Positions 1-13,800 of a DNA stretch of 64,000 nucleotides are shown here, in pieces. The stretch is from assembly GCA_963580285.1 (NCBI GenBank), contig OY757010.1:223095234-223159233 (forward strand). The letters are read 5' to 3'. The notes under the pieces are model-generated. The model did no database searches, was not told the DNA's origin, and saw nothing but the letters and a program-made list of their open reading frames with translations. How positions within the stretch are numbered: the first letter of the stretch is position 1; every line of letters starts with the position of its first letter. The stretch is from Lucinisca nassula (taxonomy: Eukaryota; Mollusca; Bivalvia; Lucinida; Lucinidae). Made by a program: the position numbers and the translations under genes.

Positions 1-2337
1 ATTGCTCGCAAATAATATATATAAACATGAATATATGTATGTTAAAAAAATGATGTGTATAGTATGAGCTCATATAATCAGCAGCTGTATCAGTTATGGT
101 ACCCTGGGGGACACCAATAACACAATTTATTTTAAGCGTTCATTAACAATTCAATAAAAATATATTTCATTATATAACAAGAGTTTCTGTATTTAATGTA
201 ATCTTAAAGCTTGCTGAAGCTTATTATGACAAAGACTGTTGAACTGGCAAGTAAAATGGATGGTTCTGTAAACCAGACAATTTTCTTGATTCTGTAATAA
301 GTATGTATTATGCAGTATTATAAGTATGATGCAGTCAACTTAAAATGTTTGAAAAGTCTGTCATACCGGAATGGCACAGCTTGGTTGAATAGCCAAGATT
401 AATGATGTTTTTATTATGGTGTGCCAGGTAGTTCATAATACCACAGACTTTTGGCCCACTGTATACACAGATTACCGTAGACAAAATGGAAACACTGTTG
501 TTTTGGCTCTTTTGCCACTCTGACAAAAGTCCCCTCAAATCTGAAATAAGCTACAGTCTACTTAAAACGTAACAAATGTTGCCTGCTGTGCAAATCCGTG
601 TAAGAAAATTATATTCTTAAATATGATCTGGAAAACAACCAGTTACTTTTGAGTAACATGATTTAATATAATAGAGACGACTATTCATACTTTCAAATGA
701 TTTCAGAGGAAGAAAAGAGTCAACAGTATATTTGCAATCAGTGCTATAGAAAAATATAAAGCCAACTGCAGATTTTGGCTCCGCAAATATGCTAGTAGTA
801 CAGCTAACAGCTGATTCACGCCATATGTAAAACTGACGAATACAGAGCTAGAAAGCTTAACATTGATTGTAGGTACTGCATACATATGACTAAATATGCG
901 AATGGTAAAACTACATCTAAATATAATATCAGCTATAAAATAAATTTGTTACAGCAACTTGCCCTCCATCTATTTCATTTAGGGAAGTGTATGCCAAATG
1001 ACAATTCTACAACTAGTTCCAGTGTGACTAGCTCTGCATTTATTTTGAAGACTAAAACATTGTGCCTTACACTTTTGCAGATGTTATAATGAACCTGGAA
1101 AAAACATGCAGAAAATTATTTCCATGATCTCACTAAACTTTTGGTCGGGGAGCGGAGTGTGAGTCTCTTTGACCAAGTGATGTAAGAAAACATCAACAAT
1201 ACAAGGACCAATCAATCATAAGAACAAATCAGAAAATCAGTCTGTCCCTTCAAGTTTGCAAATTATTGACTGTTGTTTTATTTTAAAGAAGAAAATGACA
1301 ACAACAAAAATAATTAAGCAAAAAACAGGATTATGAAAGTAATTAATTAAGCAAATCTATAACGTCATTGAGTATTACTGACATCAAGTGTATTTGTATT
1401 GCAGGGTTTAAAATGTACAAAAAGGCCAAATAAAATAGGGTAAAAAGATCCACCATGTCTTTTTCCTATTGTGTCATAATGTATTTTTTTTCAGCAATAT
1501 TGTCAACATTCATCATGGACAGTGCATAAATGCTTTTATTTTTCTCTTTAAAATTTTTGGATAAAACTTGACTTGTATACGTTGATAATGTATGTTCTCA
1601 TTTAATTTTTATTTTATTTTTTTTGGGGGGGGGGGGGTGGGGGGGGGATGCGGGGCGGGGCGGGGGCAGTTTTTATTATATAAATTCGTATGCTAAGCTT
1701 TGTATGGTAAGGTGGGGCCCTAAATGGACATAAAACACAATAAAAATACACTTTAAGGAAATCTTGTCCCCTGGTATTGAAACTGATTTTGGCACAAAAA
1801 TTGACCTGAACCCATATCTAGCTTTCAAAAACATTGTTACCGGTTTCTGATTTTATTGAAATTTGTTTTCTATATAGAGCACATATGTGGCCTATTTTAT
1901 ATGCAATATCTTGGGGTGACAAGATCAGTAACACATCTAATACTTATGATGAACATCTTCATCTTTGCGAATTTTCATAAAAAATAGAAGAAATGTTGTA
2001 AATAAATTTATCAGGAAGATTAAAAGACATAGACACTTTTACATTTTTTGTATTAGATTAATCCTTATGGAGTTCTGTTGCCAATCAAAGCAACAAAATT
2101 TGAAAATAATCATACCTATTGATTTAAGACTGAAAAGTTCACAGGTGTGTATGACCTCTACAGGGGATTACCTCAGGGACCTCTCCTGAGACCTATAGTA
2201 ATTTATCAAATGAAACAAAGTTATATATATAGTTGATAGACCTCAAGTAAACAACAACTGAAGTTTCAAGAAAATCTGTGCGTGGGCAGATTTGGAACTC
2301 CCCCTTTGTATGAAATGACCACTCATGTAAGATCTTC
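1..2337. other. AT-rich presumed intron, no gene recognised
   Basis: Only short open frames without coding character are present. I found no convincing coiled-coil exon on the minus strand and no repeat structure other than the poly-G tract listed separately. It is probably intron, or sequence beyond the last visible exon. Confidence 0.5.
1617..1672. repeat. T-run followed by G-rich tract
   Basis: A T-run passes into about 14 Gs, then further G-runs and GGGGC repeats. This is an isolated GC-rich block in AT-rich surroundings, with G-quadruplex potential on the plus strand. Confidence 0.8.
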
Positions 2338-2655
2338 TATTTATCGTATGACGGTGCGTCTGAGAGTGTAATAACGCCATGTAATATTTTCGATAATCCA
2401 CTCGTGGATTAAATATGCAAATTAGGTAGATACGTCCTGCAACATTACATATACGACCTCCTAAACGACGTCGTTTTTACTAATGGTGGAATATTGATAT
2501 TTTTTTAAACAAACGTGAATGAAATGCGTTATAAAATTTCATATGATAAATAGAATCTTGCATTCGTGCCCATGTATTATTGAATTTATTAAACTCGTTG
2601 AGAAAAAGGGATAAAATTCTCGGCAAAGCCTCGTGTAAGATCCTCTATGTTCTTT
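2338..2655. mobile_element. Palindromic MITE, copy 1 (diverged)
   Basis: This shares with 36197-36552, 49282-49648 and 62768-63126 a block containing TAATCCACT-GTGGATTA, ACGACGTC and a tail TATTGAATTTATTAAACTCG. Here it is the most diverged copy and its internal foldback has lost one arm. It carries no coding sequence. Confidence 0.7.
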
Positions 2656-3312
2656 ATACAGAGGACCCTCATTATAACAACAGTATTTTGTTCCCTTGCT
2701 CATCTATAGGTATGAATTTCATTTTTGTAGATTTTATCAATGTGTTAACTCCAGCGAATCACTCAAAAACTGAATGAAGCCCAGATTGTGAGTGATTCAT
2801 CGGAGTTTACAAATCAATAAAATCCACAAAAATGATAATTCATTCCTTGTAATTCCAACATTGTCATCAACATTTTTAAAAATGCCAACCAAAAGTGGTA
2901 AATTTTTGGAATTCTTTTGAAAGCTTAATAATGAACTTACCAATGGCGGCAGAATATTATTCAATTAGAAGCTACCATCTTTGAAAAGAAAAACCCTAGC
3001 AAAAAAAACAACAAAAAAACATCAAGTCTTTAAATTTAGTTTATTTGTCTTCTAACATTTACTTTCAATAGTTCTCCTTCTTTTAACTGAAGGCTGTTGA
3101 TGTTGCTTTATAACCATGACGTAACACGCAGGTTCTAAATGGGTTTTTGATGTCACGTTATATTACTACCTGTCGCTATGTGAAACACATCTGAGATTCT
3201 TGCTCATGAAATTTATTGAAGTATAAAATGTTTATTTCAACCAATCAAATCACACAAAATGCACATAATGATGGAGAATGGGAATAATACTGTTGTAAAG
3301 AATTTGCTGCTA

Positions 3313-3510
3313 TTAACCCTTGTCCTGCTGAATATTCATATATGCCACACCCACTGCCGATTATCAACCAATCAGATTACTTGATACAGATTATTGCAAC
3401 AAATTCACAATCTGAATGGCAAACAATGTAGATCCTGACGAAGCCATCTGATCTGGATCTACATTGTTTCAAAGATAAGGCATATCCGGGATTAGCAGGA
3501 CAAGGGTTAA
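3313..3510. mobile_element. TTAA-flanked MITE, family 1
   Basis: It begins TTAACCCTTGTCCTGCTGAA and ends AGCAGGACAAGGGTTAA, giving inverted ends bounded by TTAA, as expected of piggyBac-type non-autonomous elements. The middle holds a hairpin ending GGATCTACATTGTTT. The same ends are seen at 12531, 25028, 25742, 49887 and elsewhere. Confidence 0.75.
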
Positions 3511-3529
3511 GAATCCAAATTATAATATT

Positions 3530-3775
3530 GGTAAAATGTATCCCTTCAATTTACAAACTGACTGATAAACAGTGTAGATCATGAAAAGATGGCTTTATAA
3601 GCTTTTTGATCTGGATCTACACTGTTTACAAAAATAGGGCTTTTGGTGGTCAAAGCAGACCCCAAAATGTTCTATCCAATTATTTGTAGAGATTGTATAA
3701 GTATGAAGCTGCTTTTGGTATTGCTTGTGGTGAAAATTACAAATAAAAAGAATTATGCCAAAGGAATCTTACACA
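3530..3775. mobile_element. Fragment with the shared hairpin core
   Basis: At 3570-3632 an ACAGTGTAGATC arm and its inverted partner GATCTACACTGTTT flank a short spacer. Element ends were not recognised. Confidence 0.5.
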
Positions 3776-4145
3776 GTTAGAGAATCATGCAATGTAGGTC
3801 AAGGTCAAATATGAATGTTAACATTGAAGTTGCCACCCCTAGATGCATGTTTATACCAGTTATCATAAATGAAGCTCTGATAGTTTTTTGAGAAATGGAT
3901 ACATTAGGGTAAAAGCTACTGTTGACACAATAGTTTACAAAATCATTGAATCATGAAATGGAGGCCAAGCTCAAATATGGATTCTTGCATTAAAGAGGCC
4001 ATTCTAGACACAAAGTTGCACCCGTTATCATTAATTAAGCTTATTAATTAAGTACTTGAGAAATGAACTTGAACATTAGAGTGAAAGTTAGGGTTGTCAC
4101 AATTGTTGACAGTTTGATGAACAGATGAACCAACAGACAAACGTT
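3775..4145. repeat. Two-unit degenerate tandem repeat, Helentron-like core
   Basis: Two units of about 160 bp share 'TGAAATG-AGG-CAAG-TCAAATATG', 'TTGAGAAATG' and 'GTTGACACAATAGTT' words. The same unit recurs at 35530-36830. Internal tandem units of this size are typical of pearl/Helentron-like elements of bivalves; ends were not found here. Confidence 0.5.
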
Positions 4146-4403
4146 AAAAAAAACCAGACAAGGTGATAAAACCAGACAATCCCAAGGCGGTCGTTCTTTT
4201 GCAATGTCTTATTTGTTAGTTGGCTTTGTGCCATTAGTTCATGTTTTGTATGATGTTTTGTGAGTGCCTCGATGTCACTTACTTTCTTTAGATGACTTGA
4301 GATGACTGCGCTCTTTGATTGTGGCCTTTCCTGATTGATCTTTTCTTACTAGTTCTAAATGAGTATTTGCCAAATAAAATCACAACATTTTAACAATATC
4401 TTA

Positions 4404-4646
4404 ACTGGGCCCCGTCAAGCGATTTTGGTACTTATCGCCTATGCGAGCAGCGAAGGTTCAGGTGAGCCTGCGCATCCGCGCAGTCTCGCCAGAACCTTTC
4501 GCTGCTCGCTCATACAAGCAGTGAATCAAGAGGAACCATCAGACAGAAAGCCATATCCCTGGCCCCTCTGAATGACTGGGCATGCGCAGTTAAAATTTGT
4601 CATGACGGAATGCTCAAAGACACAAATTCGCTTGGCGGGGCTCAAC
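4404..4646. mobile_element. MITE with GGGCCCCG inverted ends
   Basis: The ends GGGCCCCGTCAAGCGATTTT and AATTCGCTTGGCGGGGCTC are inverted. The interior is GC-rich with CGCATGCGC-like palindromes. A second copy in opposite orientation lies at 41741-41983. Confidence 0.7.
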
Positions 4647-4756
4647 TAACAATATTGTTGGTCTAAAAGAAATGGCCTCTGAAGTGTGGACTGATCTGAG
4701 TGGTCACTGTATGCACATCTGAGAGCCACAGCTTTTCTTCTTACATCTTATTTTAC

Positions 4757-4836
4757 CTGGTAAGTCTGAGTTCCTGAGTAATTTCCACATTTTCCTCTTT
4801 CTGTTCTTCAAGTTTCATCTGTTGTCTCTCAACTAA
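4757..4836 (-). CDS. Coiled-coil gene exon 13 of those visible
   Basis: The exon is 80 nt, phase 0, 26 codons from LVERQQMKLE to QELRLT, plus two bases (AG). The acceptor is ATTACAG and the donor AG|GTAAAA. It is the last exon recognised; the transcript continues below 4757 because there is no stop codon, but no further exon could be seen in 1-4756. Confidence 0.82.
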
Positions 4837-7800
4837 CTGTAATTACATGTATACAGAAACACGTTTCAACTAACTAGAAGCTTTTTTTTTTATTATCTGG
4901 GTTTTGTGGCCCATTCCAGACTGTCTCTTATATCAAGCTGATTGTAAATCATCGTTACGGAACTTGGCAGCCGGCTTCGGTAGCTCAGTCGGATGTGCGT
5001 CTGACTGGTGATCAGGAGGACGCGGGTTATACTTGCCGGGGTTGGCAACATTCTTTCGTGGAGATTGATCATGAAATCTTTTCTACGGTCATTCTCTCCC
5101 TTCCGGTGATTCAAGAACGGCAGTTGTCAGTTTCTGATGAAAGAATGTGCACTGTACTGGTTAACAGCTTACGTATAAGCCTGTGCAAAAAAGTGTGGAT
5201 AGGTAAACGGACCGGCTCAAAAATGACCTAAATAGTGTTGACTGGGCTGTTAAACTACACAAACAAACAAATGGACAGTGGCACCTCATATATCATCTGA
5301 AAAGTGATGAGAAAATCCATGTTTTACTCTTATCCTGCTGTTCCTCTGATCAGGATCTACACTGTTTGTCAGTGCTTTCTAGGTATCGGAATATATCTTA
5401 AATGATAGCTACAATTAATATTTCTCTTAAAGGAAACATATTCTTGCCTTTAAATCATTTTAGATGGATAATCCCGAAACATGACACTGACAAAAAGTGA
5501 AGTCACCTGATCTAGGCCTGCTCTGTTCAGGAGCACTTGCTCTGTGCTGTCCTAGATAAGATGCCGTAACTGTTTGTAAAGATCTTCAGCCATTTTCTGA
5601 TTAAAATTCTAAAAATAAATGGACTCCTACTTTATATAGTGAGGAAAATTCGACACAGCTCCAAATGATTTGAAAGTAACCTAATGTAAAAATCCTAAAA
5701 ATTCACGCACATTAAGGACTTGCTGTAATTCTCCTAAAATTTTATCAAATTTGTTTCATAATTCAGCAAAGTGTCCAAAAGGTGCAGACGGAATGGCAAA
5801 CCTGATCAGTGGCAAACAGTGTGGACCCTGATCATACTGCTCCTGAAGGTGCAATCTGATCTGGGTCTGCATTGTTTGCTTTGGCATGTCTGTCCCAATA
5901 GTTGGATCATTATGGTTGTGTTTGCTATCTGTCCCAATATTAAGGATCATTAGGGAATCTGTTCATGTCCTCAGCAAAATATATTTCTGTTGTTGTTGTT
6001 GTTGTAATAACTTACTGTTTCAAGCTCTTGAAGTTTAGCAGTCTTAGCATGAAGCTCCATCTGTTGTTTGTTTGAGATCTGTTCCAGCTGTTGGTGTTGT
6101 AGAGTTCTCTCCCTTAGTTGGGCCTGAGTCTGCTGCAATCGGTCATCAAGGTCAGAAATCTGGGTGATGAAGAATAAGGAGACAAAACAATTACCAGAAG
6201 AGCTGGAAAGTAGACAGAGATTTTAACCCTTCACACATCAATCCCAACTACCTACTTTATTGCCTGGAAGTCACTTCATAAGTCATTGATACAAACTGTG
6301 TGGGCCCAGATCAGACTGCTACTGGCCTGTTACTGTAGTCCTTGAAAATTCGAGTGATGGTAGGGTTGCTGCAAATGTTGATGGACTGGCAAACAAACAA
6401 ATGGAAAAGCCAATGGATGGATTTATAAATAGGGAATACCAGGTTTGTGTCTTTTGATATCAAGTTTATCAGGCAAAGATTCAAGAACACTTGTAGAATC
6501 GCGAGGCTTAGAGGGATCTGATTCAAGGTAATGTTGGTTGGTGCCTGATGCTCTGCCTCTGGTCGGGCCCATCTGAGTCTAACTGTTGGTTTTCTTTTGC
6601 TCCAGCATTTCAGTGGTTTTTTGCTGTTGAGTCCTCACCGTTGTCTCACCTCTGTGGTTCTTTGATTATTTGTGTTCAAGGAGATGTTGCACTGATGAGT
6701 TAGGAGGCCTTCATGCGGACTGAACAAATTATTTGTCTAAATCGTGACGGAAGTAAGGGTGAGGATTGTGGCCACGTAAAATTGATTTAAGCCCCCCAGT
6801 GGAATTCTTTCCACTGACCGTTCCAAGGCGGTTCTTCTGTGGCGGTTTATTTATGTTGTTGTTTGTTACTACTCACTGTGTGTATCACTTGTGTCTCTTT
6901 ATTTTGGATGGCCATTTGGCCATTTTGTGGGAAAGTAACTGTCCTTATGGCCATCCTTTGTTTAGGTTTTCATTATGGTCTGGTCGCTTCATGTTTGTGT
7001 TTCTTTCCCTTTGGTGTCTTTGATGGGTGGAGTAAGTTAATTGTATCGATTTCTGATCTTTGTTTTACTTCTACTTTGCAGAGCTATTCTATATGCATTC
7101 TCGAAGCCGAGCCTGATAAACTTGATATCAAATGACACGAATCTGGAATTCTATTTATCAGTTTATCCCCATGTACACTCTTAAATTAGCAATTTATGAT
7201 CAGTTATCGATGGTCCAGTGCATCCCAATATGACAGCAGTCAATATATTTAGTATCAGATGACCATATTTTTTCCTGTGATGGTAACTAATTTTTCCATT
7301 TTTTTTCCAGTAATAATAACATTTTTGCACATTTTTCTAGTAGTCCCATTCATTCATAAAAGTGCAATGTCATGTTAACCTGATAAAGCTCACTTGTCCT
7401 GAGATAGCATTACCTTTATCAGGTCAATGTGCTATAATGCAACTAATATAGAGGGTAACTGATAAAGCTTTTTCCATGCTCAACTCACTTGAGCATGAAA
7501 TTTGTCAACTCAGTTGAGCATGAAATTTATAAGCATGACAAACAACATTCTCTGCTGCTTTGAGCAGTAAAATTGCCTGATTTGTTTGTATTTTAATACT
7601 TGTGAGCATAACAAATTTCATGCTCAGTTGAGTTTTGAGCATGTAAAAAGTTTTATAACCTCGGGGCCTGGACTCCTTATTTGCTCCATGCTTAAAGCAG
7701 ACAAAACAGGAATTACACGGACTGATTGTTTCTAAATATCTTTTGTGGGACAATAGTGTGCAATATTGCTCTAGACTTTTCTTCAAAATGTGAAATAAGC

Positions 7801-10800
7801 CAATTGCAAATGTATCTTTGGATGTGTGTGCCTAATAAAGACTCAGATTAGAGACTTCTTTGTGAGCTTTACTGATGCATCATGGCTATTGACCACAATC
7901 TTCATACACACATAGAAGATTGTATTCAAAGTATTTGAGTCATGTCTGGCCCTGACATTATATAGCTAAACTCATCTGAGTATGAAGTTTGTTCAGTTCA
8001 TAAATTCTAAAATGCCATAATACAAGCGGGACAAATTTCATGCTCAAGTGCGTGTGTGAATTCGGGTTTAACGTCGCTTTCAACAATTTTTCAGTCATAT
8101 CACGACGGTGTCTGGATGCGACAGGGAGCTCAATGCTCACTTATATAGTGCTGCCTCACTGAAGTATCATGTCCCAGACACATTACATGATACCACACCC
8201 AGTCACATTATCCTGACACTGGGTCGACCAGTCCTAGTTCTACCCCGTAAATCTAAGTGTCAAGCGAGGAGCAGCTAGTAACATTTTTAACGACTTTGGT
8301 GTGTCACGGCCTGGGATCGAACCCGTGACCTCCCGTTCCCCGGAGCGGACACTCTACCAACTGAGCTATCGGGGCCGGTTCATGCTCAAGTGAGTTGAGG
8401 ATGAAAAAAGTAATCTGAATAATGCATTTTCATTGAAACAGCTCGTATATCAATGTTTCCTCTGTTAACACCATTCTATGACACTGCTGCTCAAGTAGTG
8501 GAGTCTCTCACCTGTTTGGTTCACTCTTGTACTTCTAGTTCATTCTTTCACAAGTTATTATTTCGCCTGTTTGGTTCTCTTGTACTTCTAGTTTATTCTT
8601 TCTCAAGTTATTATCTCACCTGTTTGGTTCTCTCTTGTACTTCTAGTTCATTCTATCTTAAGTTATTATCTCACCTGTTTGGTTCTCTCTTGTACTTCTA
8701 GTTCATTCTTTCTTAAGTTAGTAGTTCGCCCGTTTGGTTCTCTCTTGTACTTCTAGTTCATTCTTTCTTAAGTTATTATCTCACCTGTTTGGTTCTCTCG
8801 TGTACTTCTAGTTCATTTTTTCACAAGTTATTATCTCACCTGTTTTGTTCTCTCTCGTATTTCTAGTCCATTCTTTCTCAAGTTATTATCTCACCTGTTT
8901 GGTTCTCTCTTGTACTTCTATTTCATTCTTTCTTAAGTTATTATCTCACCTGTTTGGTTCTCCTTTGTACTTCTAGTTCATTCTTTCTTAACTTATTATC
9001 TCACCTGTTTGGTTCTCTCTTGTACTTCTAGTTCATTATTTATTAAGTTATTATCTCACCTGTTTGGTTCTCCCTTGTACTACTAGTTCATTCTTCCTTA
9101 AGTTATTATCTCACCTGTTTGGTTCTCTCTTGTACTTCTAGTTCATTCTTTCTCAAGATAATGACATCTGATTTGGATTTACACTGTTTGATGATTTATA
9201 ATGGTTCAATTATGACACTATTGTTAATCCCTTTCATATAATTGCCACCCTGCGGTGTATGTCGATAAGGTGTAAAAATATGGTCAAGTTATGTCTCTAA
9301 TTTGTTTTTATTCCCCATCATTAAATTTAATCCGCAATCAATGTGAAAATTATTTTATTGCTCCTAAGACGAGTTGCTACGACTATTCTACTATCTCGTG
9401 AATGATTATGTTTTGGCGCCAAATAGCAGACGCTATGCGAGAAAAGTGGAACGCTTTAATTTGTGTTAACACATCTGTATGCCGTTGTTGGTTATTGACA
9501 CGGAGCTTACAGAAAGCGCTGTTTTCAAAACAGTTTTGCTATCGAGAATTTTTTTACCGTTCCAAACATTTTTTTATGAAAGAGATACGCCCAATTAAGA
9601 TAAAACAATAGACACGTGTGGGGTTGCTGGGGTCCGATCGCATGCAGAAAAAACTGTAGCGTTGGTTTCATCTCATTGATTCGCCCCCGTCAATTTGGGA
9701 CGCTCGGAAAAAATCGGCCAATTCGCCCCAGTCAATTTCGGATGCGCGGAAGTTCTATGTGCCGGATTCAAGTCTGCGGGTTGTCAAAGATCTATTTCAG
9801 CGAATTGGTCGATTTGTCCCCGTCAATTTCGGACGGTCGAAAAAAAATCGGCCTGTTCGCCCCAGTCAATTTTGGACGCGCGGAATCTCGCCCGACGGAA
9901 AAAAATCGTACGTGATTTTTATTTTCTTTGCCTGATTCACGTAAGATTTTACGTGAGTGGGAACTCTGGGTCACTGATGAGGCCTAATTGACCGAAACTA
10001 GCTAGTCTGGCCAAGAAAACATATACACTCCATATTTTTCAGTTTTGTGGTGTATTTCTTGCTTCCAAAGGATAACCCTTTTATAGAACATATTTCTCAA
10101 GTTATTATCTCACCTGTTTGGTTTTCTCTTGTACATCTAGTTCATTCTTTCTTTAGTTATTATCTCACCTGTTTGGTTCTCTATTGTACTTCTAGTTCAT
10201 TCTTTCTCAAGCTATTATCTCACCTGTTTGGTTTTCTCTTGAACTTCTAGTTCATTCTTTCTCGAGATAATGACTCTCACCTGTTTGGTTCTATCTTGTA
10301 CTTATAGTTCATTCTTTCTCAAGATAATGACTCTCATCTGTTTGGTTCTCTCTTGAACTTCTAGTTCATTCTTTCTCAAGATAATGACTCTCACCTGTTT
10401 GGTTCGCGCTTGTACTTCTAGTTCATTCTTTCTTTAGTTATTATCTCACCTGTTTGCTTCTCTCTTGTTATTCTAGTTCAGTCTTTCTCAAGTTATTATC
10501 TCACCTGCTTGGTTCTCTCTTGTACTTCTAGTTCAGTCTTTCTCAAGTTACGAGAGCTGTTCAAATATGAATGCAACTGAGCACATAAAAATAGTTCCGT
10601 GATAGATTTCGATGAGAAATTTATTTTGTCCCCTCAAAGTATTCCCCTTTAACAGATATACAAACTTTCAGTCTTCTGATCCAATCATTGAATGCATTTT
10701 GGTAGTCTTTTCGAGGTATACTATGAAGGCCCTGGAATATTGCAGAACCGAGGTGTTTGCGCTGTACAAATTTTCGACCAGAAAGGTATTTTTGCAGCCG

Positions 10801-13800
10801 CGGGAACAAAAAAAAAGTCACACGGGGCAAGGTCAGGGGAATAAGGGGGGTGAGGGAGTTCAACAACCTTTTCCTGCTTCAGATAGTCTTGCACAATGAA
10901 CGCCTTGTGCGATGACGCATTGTCATGTAGCAATCTGACATTGGCCAAACCAGTTGCGTGTCTTCGTTCTTTGAAATATTTCTTCAATTTTCGAAGAACT
11001 TTATTCTTGTAAAACTTCGCATTTACAGATTTGCCTTTAGGCACAGCAACCTGAATAGCAGGGCCCTGATTTGAAAAGAATATGGCATACATTACCTTCT
11101 TGACGCTCATGGTCCGCTTTGCAATGCATGGTCTTTTGCAATACTTTGTTGCCCATATTTTGTTCTGAATCTTTGTTTTGGCTCAAAAAAGTGAACCCAT
11201 GTCTCGTCACCTGTGATGACATTAGCGAAAGACCGTGCATTGTAATTTGGAAACTTTTTAAGCAACTTCTTGGCGCAATGAATGCATGTCTTTTTCTGCT
11301 CATCTGTCAACAGATGGGGATTCCATCTAGCACAGATCTTTCTCATTTTCAAATCCCGTTTCAGAATTGTATGAGCTGCTCCAAATGAGATGCCAACCAT
11401 ACTAGCTATTTGCCTAGTGGTGTATCTTGCATCGGTAGCAACTATTTCTTTCACTCTAGCAACCATCTTGGCAGGTGTTGCTCTTTTCGGCCGACGATCA
11501 TGTGGTGCATCTTCTGTTGAGCCTAGCCCACAGCTGAATTTCTTACACCAACGAAAAACTGTCGGAAAAGACATTTCATTATGCCCATAAACCGAACATA
11601 TTTCATCAAAAATGTCTTTGCACCGTATACCAAGAAAACAACGATTCTAAATATACAACCGTATTTCAACGGCATACTCTGACCTTCTTCCAACCATCTT
11701 TTGTATTAGTATACAAGAGTAGACAGTGTTTATCGAACGATATACATGGCTAAAGTGGACGGATTTTAACAGGTTTGGTATCAATGTATAGGTAAAATGT
11801 TTTTCTACACTGTGATATTTATTTCCAGGTGATTTTCGCATTAGTGCATGAGAAAACGTTCTACTTGCATTCATATTTGAACAGTCCTCGTATTATCTCA
11901 GCTGTTTGGTTCTTTCTTGTACTTCTAGTTCATTCTGTCTTAAGTTATTAACTCACCTGTTTGGTTCTCTTGTGTACTTCTAGTTCATTCTTTCTCAAGC
12001 TATTATCTCACCTGTTTGGTTTTCTCTTGAACTAGTTCATTCTTTCTCGAGGTAATGACTCTCACCTGTTTGGTTCTATCTTGTACTTCTAGTTCATTCT
12101 TTCTCATGATAATGACTCTCACCTGTTTGGTTCTATCTTGTACTTCTAGTTCATTCTTTCTCAAGATGATGACTCTCACCTGTTTGGTTCTTTCTTGTAC
12201 TTCTAGTTCATTCTTTCTCAAGTTATTATCCCACATGTTTGGTTCTCTCTTGTACTTCTAGTTCATTCTTTCTTAAGTTATTATCTCACCTGTTTGGTTC
12301 TCTCTTGTTCTTCTAGTTCATTCTTTCTCAAGATAATGACTCTCACCTGTCTGGTTCTCTCTTGTACTTCTAGTCCATTCTTTCTCAAGTTATTATCTCA
12401 CCTGTTTGGTTCTCTCTTGTACTTCTAGTTCATTCTTTCTCAAGTTATTATCTAACTTCTTTATTCTGTGTTCCATTTCAGCATGCTGCTCTTTAATTGT
12501 CTGGTCCAACTGGTTCACCTGTAACAAGATTTAACCCTTATCCTGCTGAATAATTAATTTAGCCACTACCATTTCAAATTCTGAACCAATCAGACTACTT
12601 GATGTAATATATTCCTGCCAATTCACAAACTGAATTCAAACAGTGTAGATCGACCAGATGGCTTCTTCAGAAGCCATCTGATCTGGATCTACACTGTTTG
12701 TAAAGGAAGGGGTTGCAGGGATAAGAGTTAACTCTTTGATATACAGTCAATACGTTCCAAAAAGTTAAGAGCAACAAACATGTTTACCCGGACATGAACA
12801 TGAATAAAATAACAGCTGAAATAGCAGGCAAGCTGCTAAGGGAAGTTAGGCCAAGGTGACACAGGACTAAACTTGAATTAAGGGGTTAAGCAAGCACCCA
12901 TTTATTGCAGATGGACAGACAACCACAAGAGAACACCTGTTTGTTTTTCCAACATGTGGTCATGGGAGGGGGTAAAAAATACTTCTACTTAATTTATGAT
13001 GATAAAATTAATCATATTTTGAGCAGTGCATGAGAAAAGGTACTAATTGCACGAGTGTCCAGTAAAAAGCCTAAAAATTCGAAGGCATTAAGGACTTGCC
13101 AAAATTCTCCTAAAATTTTAGCACATTTGTTTCATGATCCAGCAAGGAGTCCAAAAGGTACAGACAGAACAGCAAACAGTGTAGACCCTGATCAGACACT
13201 CCTACAGGAGCAGTCTGATCTGGGTGTGCACTGTTTGTTTTGGCTTATCTGTCCCAATGTTAAGAATTAGTACAGTATATTCATTCAAACATAATATTCA
13301 AACAGAATAAGACTCCTGGGGCCAGTTGTTCAAAACTAACGACGTTGTTAGTTAACGTATTGTTAAAACTTTGATCGTTCAATATGGCAAATATGCTAAT
13401 ATTTTTGCTGAAAAAAATGTGAGCAGCTTTTGCAAAAGCAAAAGCTGCTCACATTTTTTCAGCAAAAATACCAAATATTTGAGTATTAAACTTGCTAGTA
13501 CAGTTAACAATATGACCACTAACGAGCTTGTTAAGCTAACGATGCTTTGAACAACTGGCCCTAGATCATTGATACTATAACAAGTATAATTTAACAAGCT
13601 TGGATGTAGATCAGGGTCCAGTTGTTCAAAACTAACGACGTCGTTAGTTAACGTATCGTTAAAACTTTGATCATTAAATATGGCAAATATGCTAATATTT
13701 TTGCTGAAAAAATGTGAGCAGCTTTTGCTGATGCAAAAGCTGCTCACATTTTTTCAGCAAAAATACCAAAATTTACGATATTTAACTTGCTAGAAGAGCT

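Noticed and set aside
6766..7135. Two overlapping plus-strand frames with hydrophobic stretches
   Set aside because: Overlapping frames with equal openness inside a non-autonomous inverted-repeat element; no recognisable domain.
11647..11874. Minus-strand 75-codon frame next to the mariner right end
   Set aside because: It covers the mariner's terminal inverted repeat and leader, not conserved transposase sequence.
8505..12401. CRISPR-like appearance of regularly spaced repeats
   Set aside because: Repeats are contiguous with no unique spacers, no cas genes are present, and the locus is eukaryotic intron.
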